From positions 1 through 34,404 of the forward strand of contig JAILZS010000024.1 in the NCBI GenBank assembly GCA_023512375.1: a stretch of 34,404 nucleotides of DNA. The letters are read 5' to 3'. The notes under the pieces are model-generated. The model worked only from the letters and a program-made list of their open reading frames with translations, did not search any database and had not been told where the DNA came from. Below are positions 16,788 to 23,466 of this stretch, one piece after another. The stretch's first letter is position 1. Every line of letters begins with the position of its first letter. Source of the stretch: Bacillota bacterium. Lineage in GTDB: Bacteria > Bacillota > Sulfobacillia > JAJZYS01 > JAILZS01. The position numbers were made by a program, and so were the translations under genes.

Positions 16788-18017
16788 TTGCACGCGCCCC
16801 GCCCGTCGTCCCGCGCCGCCGCCCACCCCGATTCGGCCCTGCTCACCTACCTGGGCCTGGCGCACTTCGTCAACGACATGCTCACCGGAGCGGTGGCCGG
16901 CCTCCTCCCCTTGCTGGAGGCCGCCTTCCACCTCAACTACGCCGCCTTGGGCTCGCTCATCACGCTGCAGAACGTCACCTCCTCCGTCGTCCAACCCGTG
17001 TTCGGCGCGGCCAGCGACCGCCGCGCCATGACCTGGCTCCTGCCCTTGGGGCCGGCGCTGGCGGCGGCGGGCCTGTTCGCCCTCGGCCGCATGCCGACCG
17101 CAGGCCTCTTGTATGCGGCGGTGGCCGTCCTCGGCTTGGGGTCGGCCTCGTTCCACCCCGAGGGGTCGCGCGCCGCCCATACCGCCGCCGGGGAACGCAA
17201 GGGGTACGCGCAGGCGATGTTCCAGGTGGGCGGCAACCTGGGCTTCGCCTGCGGACCGCTCCTCGTGCCCCTCCTCCTCGCCCGCACGGGGCTTCACGGC
17301 ACGGCGTGGATGCTTCTCCCCGGCGGCGCCATGGCGGTCCTGGGGATCGCGCTCCAGCGTCGCCTGCGGCAAAGCCGCGCCGCGGCCGAGGCGGAGATGG
17401 CCGCGCTGCGCGCACGTGCATCGGGCGACGCTTCCCAGGCGGCGACGTCCGCCCGCGGGCCGCTCGTCGCCCTGCTCGTGATCATCGCCCTGCGCTCGTT
17501 CGTGCAGCTCGGATTGGCCAGCTTCCTCCCGTTGGAGTTCGTGCACGTGCGCCACGAGAGCGCTTCCCTGGGCGCCACCATGTCCTTCCTCTTCCTCGCC
17601 GCGGGCGGCGTGGGCACCTTCGTGGGCGGGCTCATGTCCGACCGCATGAGCTCCATCGCCATCGTCCGCCTCTCCCTCGCCGCCTCCGTGCCCCTCATGG
17701 CCGTCCTGCCCGACCTGGGGGGAGCGTGGTTCGTGGCCGACCTCCTGGTGCTGGGCTTCGTCGTCCTCTCCACCTTCGCCGTCACCGTCACCTTGGGCCA
17801 AGCCTACATGCCCGGGGCGGTGGGCGTCTCCTCCGGCCTCACCATCGGTCTGTCGGTGGGCGCGGGGGGCCTGGGCACGGTGCTCCTGGGCACGGTGGCC
17901 GACGCCATCGGCATCACCGCCATGCTCCGCCTGCTGTTCCTCCTCCCCGCCCTCGCCTTCGCCCTCTCCCTCCTCCTCGCCCGGCCGGCGGAAAGCGGCC
18001 GCGCCGTCCCCGCGTAA
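16788..18017 (+). CDS. MFS transporter, fosmidomycin-resistance (Fsr) type
   Basis: A major facilitator with about twelve membrane segments, 409 residues from the chosen start. Hallmarks of the Fsr group are LTYLGLAHFVNDMLTGAVAGLLP at the first helix and the SFHPEGSRAA motif (usual form FHPEG/A) in the fourth-helix region, followed by MFQVGGNLGFACGPLL. GLMSDRMSS is the A-like loop of the second half. Such proteins export small drugs or metabolites by proton exchange; the substrate here is unknown. I prefer the TTG at 16788 because GGGAGG lies 11 bases upstream and homologous sequence begins soon after; the frame is open to a GTG at 16647, without a ribosome binding site. It converges with the malic enzyme gene. 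Confidence 0.85.
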   Translation: MHAPRPSSRAAAHPDSALLTYLGLAHFVNDMLTGAVAGLLPLLEAAFHLNYAALGSLITLQNVTSSVVQPVFGAASDRRAMTWLLPLGPALAAAGLFALGRMPTAGLLYAAVAVLGLGSASFHPEGSRAAHTAAGERKGYAQAMFQVGGNLGFACGPLLVPLLLARTGLHGTAWMLLPGGAMAVLGIALQRRLRQSRAAAEAEMAALRARASGDASQAATSARGPLVALLVIIALRSFVQLGLASFLPLEFVHVRHESASLGATMSFLFLAAGGVGTFVGGLMSDRMSSIAIVRLSLAASVPLMAVLPDLGGAWFVADLLVLGFVVLSTFAVTVTLGQAYMPGAVGVSSGLTIGLSVGAGGLGTVLLGTVADAIGITAMLRLLFLLPALAFALSLLLARPAESGRAVPA

Positions 18018-18034
18018 GAGCCGGGGACGGCGCG
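18000..18034. terminator. bidirectional hairpin between convergent MFS and malic enzyme genes
   Basis: CGCGCCGTCCCCG (18000-18012) pairs perfectly with 18022-18034; the loop holds the TAA stop of the MFS gene (18015-18017). Being 13 bp and placed between two convergent stops, it can serve both strands. No T-tract on either side. Confidence 0.6.
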
Positions 18035-18051
18035 GGGGAAGGACCCTTCGC

Positions 18052-19473
18052 CTATCCCGAGAGGCCGGTAGCCCTTACCTCGCGCGCCACACGGGCCACG
18101 CCGTCGCGCACCGCCGCCTCCCGCACGGCGGCCGCCACGCGGTCCACCACCTCGGGCTGGAAGACCGACGGGATGATGTACTCCTCGGACAGCTGGTCGG
18201 CGCCCACCACCGCCGCCAGGGCGCCGGCGGCGGCTACGTTCATGCCGTCCGTGATGGCGCGGGCGCGGCTGTCGAGGGCACCCCGGAAGACCCCCGGGAA
18301 GGCGAGGGCGTTGTTCACCTGGTTGGGGAAATCGCTGCGTCCCGTGGCCATGACGGCGGCGATGCCCATGACCTCCTCGGGCATGACCTCGGGTACCGGG
18401 TTGGCCAGGGCGAAGACCACGGGCCGGGCGGCCATGGCCGCCACGTCCTCGCGGTGGACGAGGCCTGGGGCCGAGACGCCGACGAACACGTCGGCCCCGC
18501 GCAGGGCCTGGGCCAGGCCGCCCCGCACGCCCGAGCGGTTGGTGTGCTCGGCCACCCAGCGCTTGGTGTCCGTGAGGTCGGCCCGCTCCGGCGCAAGGAC
18601 GCCGTGTCGGTCGCACACCACCACATCGCCGATCCCGGCGGCCAGGAGGATCTTCGTCACCGCCACCCCGGCCGCGCCCGCCCCGCTCACCACGGCCCGC
18701 ACCCGGGAAAGCTCCTTGCCCACCACCCGGAGGGCGTTGTTCAGCGCTGCCAACACGACGATGGCGGTGCCGTGCTGGTCGTCGTGAAAGACCGGGATGT
18801 CGAGGCGCCGGCGCAGCTCCTCCTCGATCTCGAAGCAGGCGGGGGCGGCGATGTCCTCCAGGTTGATGCCGCCGAACTGGGGGGCGATGGCGGCCGTCAC
18901 CGTCACGATCTCCTCCACGCCGTGCACGTCGAGACAGACCGGGAAGGCATCGATGTCGGCAAAACGCTTGAAGAGCATGGCCTTGCCCTCCATGACGGGC
19001 AACGCCCCCTTGGGGCCCAGGTGACCCAGCCCGAGGACGGCGCTGCCGTCCGTCACGATCGCCACCGAGTTGCGCTTCATGGTGAGGTTGTAGGCGAGGT
19101 CGGGGTCGCGGGCGATGGCCTCGCACACCCGGCCGACGCCGGGGGTGTACACGGTGGCCAGGTCTTCGCGGTTGCGTACCTCTCGCTTGAGGGCGATGCC
19201 GATCTTCCCCCCCAGGTGGGCGAGGAAGACGTGGTCGGAGACCGCCACCACCCGCGCCCCCGGCACGGCGTCGATGGCCGATCGCAGGGCGTCCACCCGT
19301 TCCGGGTGGGCCATGGCCACCGTGATGTCCCGCGTCGCCCTGGCGCCGCCGCCCTGGCCCGCGTCCAGGGCCACCACCTCGCCGCCGAACTCGCCGATCC
19401 TGGCCAGCACCGTCATGAGGGGCGAAAGGGCGGGATCGATCTCTACCCGGAAGATCACCTTGGGCGCCTCCAC
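18052..19473 (-). CDS. NAD(P)-dependent malic enzyme with N-terminal ACT domain
   Basis: It oxidatively decarboxylates malate to pyruvate, making NAD(P)H. Residues 1-80 form an ACT-like regulatory fold (VIFRVEIDPALSPLMTVLAR... VVAVSD), and the catalytic part follows to residue 473. Visible sites are YTPGVGRVCEAI with Tyr109, the lysine of VMEGKAMLFK (Lys164), metal ligands Glu215 in CFEIEEEL and Asp231/232 in VFHDDQHGTA, the GAGAAG dinucleotide loop near residue 265, and ATGRSDFPNQVNN. The GTG start at 19473 has AAGGAGG nine bases upstream, a better choice than the longer open frame to 19635. ACT domains usually bind an amino acid, so the enzyme may sense an amino-acid signal, apt beside the amino-acid importer. 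NAD versus NADP preference is not assignable. Confidence 0.93.
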   Translation of the reverse strand: MEAPKVIFRVEIDPALSPLMTVLARIGEFGGEVVALDAGQGGGARATRDITVAMAHPERVDALRSAIDAVPGARVVAVSDHVFLAHLGGKIGIALKREVRNREDLATVYTPGVGRVCEAIARDPDLAYNLTMKRNSVAIVTDGSAVLGLGHLGPKGALPVMEGKAMLFKRFADIDAFPVCLDVHGVEEIVTVTAAIAPQFGGINLEDIAAPACFEIEEELRRRLDIPVFHDDQHGTAIVVLAALNNALRVVGKELSRVRAVVSGAGAAGVAVTKILLAAGIGDVVVCDRHGVLAPERADLTDTKRWVAEHTNRSGVRGGLAQALRGADVFVGVSAPGLVHREDVAAMAARPVVFALANPVPEVMPEEVMGIAAVMATGRSDFPNQVNNALAFPGVFRGALDSRARAITDGMNVAAAGALAAVVGADQLSEEYIIPSVFQPEVVDRVAAAVREAAVRDGVARVAREVRATGLSG

Positions 19474-19634
19474 CGTCCGTTCCCTCCTTGTCGCGGACCC
19501 TGAGGTCGGGCGCGGGGTCCGCCCCGCCGCCCTCTGTCGACCGCACCGCCTGGGAAGGGGTTCCGTGCACCGCGCGGGCGGGAATTCGCCTTCTCCCCGC
19601 CACCTCCCCCCTCCGCCCCTGTGCTCCCGACACA

Positions 19635-19672
19635 AAGGCGGGGCCGGCGGCCTCCGCCGCCGCCCCCGCCTT
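19635..19672 (-). terminator. imperfect hairpin after the second beta-propeller gene
   Basis: AAGGCGGGG (19635-19643) pairs with CCCCGCCTT (19664-19672), continued after one mismatch by six more pairs. On the minus strand it lies 17 bases past the stop of the beta-propeller gene and is followed by TTTGTGT-like sequence, so it probably terminates that transcript before the malic enzyme gene. Confidence 0.5.
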
Positions 19673-19689
19673 CGCTCCCCGTGCCGGCG

Positions 19690-22600
19690 CTACGCCTTCA
19701 GGGCCGGCAGGCGAAGCTCGAGGACGCGGGCGTTGAAGCGCTCCACGTCGCCTTCCACGAGGGCGCGCAGACGGCCGAGCACCTCGTCGCACCGCCTCTC
19801 CAACACCTCCAGGGCCAGGTACGTCTGGGAGGTGGGGCGGGCATCGGCGGAGGCCGCCACCTGGAAGATGTGGGCGACCTGGGCGTTGAGGCGGGGCGGG
19901 AAGTTCAGCTCGTCCTGCACGTCGCCCACCCGCCACTGCACGAGCTCGTCGCGCACGCCCTCGAGCGCGGCCCGGAGCGGCTCCGCCAGGGCGCGCAGCT
20001 CCCCTTCGCGCGCATCGCCCGCCGCCCGCGCAAGGCAGTTGTCGATCTGGGCGATGAGCTCCCCCGCCGTGCCGAAGGCGCGGTGGATGGCGTCGACCCG
20101 GTCGCGCACCCGCTCGAGGAGGCGGAACTGCTCGCGGTACTCCTCCTCCGCGGTGGCCACGTCGGGCGGGGGCAGGAGGCGGAAGCGATGGCGCTCGCTC
20201 CGGCCGCCGACCGCAAGTTCCACCTCGTACTCGCCCGGCGGCGCGAGGGGGGCGCAACGCGGCCATTCGTACGCCGAACCCGGCACGGGCGCAGCGCCGG
20301 GGTAGCGCATGTCCCACACCCGCCGGTGGCTTCCGGCCGACTTGGGGATGGGCTTGGGATCGCCGGGCCTTCCAGGCTCGCTCGACCACCGCACCGCCTC
20401 CCGGCCTTCGGCGTCGCGCACGGTGATCGTGACCGGACCCTCCGCCTCCCGCTCCAGGTAGTACTGGAGGATGACGCCGGGGGGCCGGTTCTGCCCGGCG
20501 TCGGCGTACACGGGTGCATCACCCGTCTCCGGCACGGCGGCCACGTAGTGGTCGGCCAGGATGACGGGGTGCGTCACCTTGTCGGGCAAGCGGTCCCACA
20601 CCTCGGAGCTGGCCGTGGTGCGCACGGTGTCGCGCGGCCGAAACAGGCGCACGGCCCGCACCTCCGGATCGCGCGCCAGCTGGCGCAACGGCCCGATATC
20701 GTCGAGGATCCAGAACGAACGCCCGTGGGTGGCGGCCACGAGGTCCGTGCCCTTGACGGCCAGGTCGTGCACCGGCACGACAGGCAGGTTGAGGCGGAGC
20801 GGGCGCCACAGGTCGCCGGCGTCGAAGGAAACCCATACGCCCCGCTCCGTGCCGCAGTACAGGAGCCCGGGCACCTCGGGGTCCTCGCGCACCACCCGCG
20901 CGTACTCGTCCTCCGGCAGGCCCCGGGTGATCTCCGTCCACGTCCGCCCGCCGTCGCGGGTGCGGAAGAGGAGCGGCCGGGTGTCGTCCAGCTTGTAGCG
21001 GTTGGCCGCCAGGTATGCGGTGTCGGCGTCGTGGCGGGAGGGCTCGATGATGCTCACGAGCGACCACTCGGGGAGCGACGGCGGGGTGACGTCCTGCCAG
21101 GTGGCGCCGTCGTCGAGCGTGAGGTGCACGAGGCCGTCGTCGCTCCCGGCCCAGAACATCCCCGCCCGCAGGGGGGACTCGGCGAACGCGAAGACGGTGC
21201 AGTACACCTCCACCCCCGTATGGTCGAGGGTGATGGGTCCACCCGAGGGGCGCAGCTTCTCGGGGTCGTTGCGGGTGAGGTCGGGGCTCATGATCTCCCA
21301 CGTCTGCCCCTCGTCGCGCGTACGGAAGATGCGGTTGCCGCAGAAGTACAGGGCCTTGGGGTCGTGGATGCCGACGGCGATGGGGGAGGTCCACTGGAAG
21401 CGATAGGTGTAGGCCTCCGCGGCCACGCCGCATGTCTTCTCCGGCCAGGGGGAGATGTCGCGCAACTGCTTGGTGGCGTGGTCGTAGCGCGTGAGGCGCC
21501 CGCCCTCGCCGAAGCCGCTGCTGCCGGCGTACACGATGTCCGGGTTGTCGGGGCGGATGGCGATGTAGCCGCTCTCGGCCCCGCCCACCTCGTACCACTC
21601 GCGCTTGGTGAGCGCCGGGTAGTGGGAGGCGCTGGGCACGGAGATCGTCGTGTTGTCCTGCTGCGCCCCGTACACGCGGTAGGGGAAGCGGTCGTCGGTC
21701 GTCACGTGGTAGAGCTCGGCCGTCGGCATGGCATGCACCGACGACCAGCTCTCGCCCCCGTCGAACGTGATGCTGGGGCCGCCGTCCGCGCCGTGGATCT
21801 GGCGCCTCGGGTCGGCGGGGTCGATCCACAGGTCGTGGTGGTCGCCGTGGGGGGTGCGCACGCGCTCCACCGTGCGGCCTCCGTCTGTGGAGCGGTAGTA
21901 GCCGGCCGACAGCACGTAGCAGGTGTCGGGCTCCGTGGGATGGGCGAACATGTGGCTGTAGTACCACGGCCGGGAGCGCGGGCCCCGGGCGTCCGTCATG
22001 AGCTCCCACGTATCGCCGCCGTCGTCGGAGCGGTAGAGTCCGCCCTGGGCCGCCTCCACCATCGCCCACACGCGGCCGCGCCGCGCCCCCGACGGGGCCA
22101 CGCCGATGCGTCCCAGGACGCCCTCTGGCAGGCCGCGCCCGATGCCGATGCGCTCCCACGTGTCGCCGCCGTCCGTCGAGCGGTACAGCCCCGACTCCGG
22201 CCCCCCGCTTTCGAACGACCAGGGCTGGCGGCGGGCGGTGTACATGGCGGCGAACAGGACACGGGGGTTGAAGGGGTCGAAGGCCAGGTCGATGGCGCCC
22301 GTGCGGTCGGACACCTGCAGCACGGCCTGCCACGTCTGCCCGCCGTCGCGCGAGCGGTAGACGCCGCGCTCCCGGTTGGGCCCGAACGCGTGGCCTAGGG
22401 CCGCGACGTACACCAGGTCGGGATCCTCCGGGTGGACGCGGATGCGGGCGATGTGGCGCGTGTCGGCTAGACCCAGGTGCCGCCATGTGGCGCCGCCGTC
22501 GGTGGACCGGTAGACCCCGTCGCCGAAGCTCACGTTGCCGCGGATGCAGGCCTCGCCCATGCCGAGGTAGATCACGTTGGGATCGCTGGCCGAGACCGCC

Positions 22601-22821
22601 ACCGCGCCCACCGAGGCGGAACGGACGAAGCCGTCGGTGATGTTGTGCCACGTGATGCCGCCGTTGGTGGTGCGCCACAGCCCGCCGCCGGTGGTGCCGG
22701 CGTAGAAGGTGAGACGGTCGCGCGGGTGGCCGGCGACCGCAACCGAGCGGCCGCCCCGGAAGGGGCCGATGTTGCGCCATCGCATGGAGGCGACCTGGGA
22801 CAACGGATCGGACAACGCCAT
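19690..22821 (-). CDS. VPS10/sortilin-type BNR beta-propeller protein, paralogue B
   Basis: A full-length paralogue (about 1043 residues) of the protein at 2930-6082, with the same order of parts. MRWRNIGPFRGGRSVAVAGHP opens the first blade, and about eleven Asp boxes follow (YRSTDGGATW, YRSRDGGQTW, YRSDDGGDTW, LTLDDGATW and others). Shared landmarks include YRVYGAQQDNTT, YKLDD, and FWILDDIGPLRQL. The last 330 residues are a beta-sandwich (RVWDMRYP) and a helical region. The ATG at 22821 sits directly after GGAGGGTG, and the conserved sequence starts 13 residues later; the frame is open to 23220, but that extension is low-complexity and unlike paralogue A. No signal peptide is visible. Enzymatic activity is not established; a protein- or glycan-binding scaffold is as likely as a hydrolase. 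Confidence 0.87.
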   Translation of the reverse strand: MALSDPLSQVASMRWRNIGPFRGGRSVAVAGHPRDRLTFYAGTTGGGLWRTTNGGITWHNITDGFVRSASVGAVAVSASDPNVIYLGMGEACIRGNVSFGDGVYRSTDGGATWRHLGLADTRHIARIRVHPEDPDLVYVAALGHAFGPNRERGVYRSRDGGQTWQAVLQVSDRTGAIDLAFDPFNPRVLFAAMYTARRQPWSFESGGPESGLYRSTDGGDTWERIGIGRGLPEGVLGRIGVAPSGARRGRVWAMVEAAQGGLYRSDDGGDTWELMTDARGPRSRPWYYSHMFAHPTEPDTCYVLSAGYYRSTDGGRTVERVRTPHGDHHDLWIDPADPRRQIHGADGGPSITFDGGESWSSVHAMPTAELYHVTTDDRFPYRVYGAQQDNTTISVPSASHYPALTKREWYEVGGAESGYIAIRPDNPDIVYAGSSGFGEGGRLTRYDHATKQLRDISPWPEKTCGVAAEAYTYRFQWTSPIAVGIHDPKALYFCGNRIFRTRDEGQTWEIMSPDLTRNDPEKLRPSGGPITLDHTGVEVYCTVFAFAESPLRAGMFWAGSDDGLVHLTLDDGATWQDVTPPSLPEWSLVSIIEPSRHDADTAYLAANRYKLDDTRPLLFRTRDGGRTWTEITRGLPEDEYARVVREDPEVPGLLYCGTERGVWVSFDAGDLWRPLRLNLPVVPVHDLAVKGTDLVAATHGRSFWILDDIGPLRQLARDPEVRAVRLFRPRDTVRTTASSEVWDRLPDKVTHPVILADHYVAAVPETGDAPVYADAGQNRPPGVILQYYLEREAEGPVTITVRDAEGREAVRWSSEPGRPGDPKPIPKSAGSHRRVWDMRYPGAAPVPGSAYEWPRCAPLAPPGEYEVELAVGGRSERHRFRLLPPPDVATAEEEYREQFRLLERVRDRVDAIHRAFGTAGELIAQIDNCLARAAGDAREGELRALAEPLRAALEGVRDELVQWRVGDVQDELNFPPRLNAQVAHIFQVAASADARPTSQTYLALEVLERRCDEVLGRLRALVEGDVERFNARVLELRLPALKA

Positions 22822-22868
22822 CACCCTCCGACATGCTCCCCGCCCGATCGCGGGGCGTTGCTCGGGCC

Positions 22869-22892
22869 CGGGACCGTCGTCCGGCGGTCCCG
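22869..22892. promoter_or_regulatory. inverted repeat between divergent genes
   Basis: CGGGACCG (22869-22876) and CGGTCCCG (22885-22892) form a perfect eight-bp inverted repeat with an eight-base centre, in the 157-base gap between the divergent beta-propeller and PrgI-like genes. It may be an operator or a leader hairpin of the minus-strand transcript. Confidence 0.3.
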
Positions 22893-22964
22893 CCTGTCCA
22901 AGCAAGTTACCGATCGGGCGCGCGATCCCTGCCCGACGGGGGGAGCAGCGGGCGGCGGCGTTGG

Positions 22965-22973
22965 TGGTATTCT
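22965..22973 (+). promoter_or_regulatory. extended -10 promoter element close to the PrgI-like start
   Basis: TGGTATTCT fits an extended -10 (TGn plus TATTCT at 22968-22973). Transcription would begin near 22980, essentially at the ATG (22979), implying a leaderless message. No -35 match is visible, as often in extended -10 promoters. Confidence 0.35.
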
Positions 22974-22978
22974 CTTCC

Positions 22979-23284
22979 ATGCCTGGGGGTGGTGCCGTGG
23001 TGCAGGTGGCGGTGGACCTGGATGCCGTCGAGGAGCGGGTGGTCGGCGGGCGTACCGCGCGGCAGCTCGTGGGCGCCGCGGCGGCCGGGGCCGTGGCCCT
23101 GGGCCTGTGGCACGCGCTCGGGGGCGCCGGCGTCGACGTGCGCACCGGCGCCGCCGCCCTGGGGGCGGCGGCGGCGTGGGGCGCCTTCAACGTCCGCTGG
23201 CAAGGCGCGACCGTCCTCACCTGGGGCGTTCGGTTGGCCGTTTATCTCGCCGCGCCGCGCCGCTTTGGTCCGGGACGGCGGTAG
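22979..23284 (+). CDS. PrgI-family-like small membrane protein
   Basis: A 101-residue protein whose N-terminal part, VAVDLDAVEERVVGGRTARQL, matches the PrgI-family pattern (PxDVDxEDRIxGxLTxRQ), followed by two hydrophobic segments (VGAAAAGAVALGLW and TGAAALGAAAAWGAF). PrgI-like proteins are the Gram-positive counterparts of VirB3 and normally precede a VirB4 ATPase in conjugation-type secretion loci, exactly the order here. The ATG at 22979 has no ribosome binding site; GTG codons at 22997 and 23000 follow a GGGGGTGG and would start nearer the conserved part. The stop at 23284 is followed by about 180 bases before the firm part of the ATPase gene. Assignment rests on motif, size, topology and neighbour. 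Confidence 0.65.
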   Translation: MPGGGAVVQVAVDLDAVEERVVGGRTARQLVGAAAAGAVALGLWHALGGAGVDVRTGAAALGAAAAWGAFNVRWQGATVLTWGVRLAVYLAAPRRFGPGRR

Positions 23285-23333
23285 AGGGCGGGCAGGTTCT
23301 GCCTCCGCGAGGGGGAAGGACGTCGCCATGGAT

Positions 23334-23348
23334 TGCCATATATTGGCA
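23334..23348. promoter_or_regulatory. AT-rich inverted repeat between PrgI-like and VirB4-like genes
   Basis: TGCCA-TATAT-TGGCA is a perfect five-bp inverted repeat with an all-A/T centre inside very GC-rich DNA. It lies between the PrgI-like stop and the ATPase start and could be a protein binding site or part of an internal promoter. Confidence 0.3.
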
Positions 23349-23373
23349 GCATCCTCTCTGGGAGGTGTTGACC

Positions 23374-23466
23374 ATGTCGAGTGCCTGCTCCGCCGCCCCC
23401 CCGCCCTGCCTGCGTCCATCCTGCCCCCTCGCCGCCCCATCCCGGGGGTGCGACCCGTGCGCCTGA
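23374..23466 (+). CDS. possible 30-residue cysteine-rich leader peptide overlapping the VirB4-like start
   Basis: An ATG at 23374 has an ideal GGGAGG ribosome binding site eight bases upstream and opens a 30-codon frame with five cysteines (MSSACSAAPPPC... RGCDPCA). Its TGA (23464-23466) overlaps the ATG of the ATPase at 23466 as TGATG, the arrangement seen in translational coupling and leader-peptide control. Alternatively a one-base indel in the run of seven C at 23396-23402 hides the true ATPase N-terminus, and this ATG would be its start. I cannot decide between these from sequence alone. Confidence 0.35.
   Translation: MSSACSAAPPPCLRPSCPLAAPSRGCDPCA

Noticed and set aside
19621-22398. 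925-codon plus-strand frame opposite the second beta-propeller gene
   Set aside because: Same kind of antisense shadow as opposite the first paralogue; no recognisable domain.
22821-23220. Extended N-terminus of the second beta-propeller protein
   Set aside because: The added stretch is Ala/Pro/Arg low-complexity, lies opposite the PrgI-like gene, and the ATG at 22821 follows a ribosome binding site.
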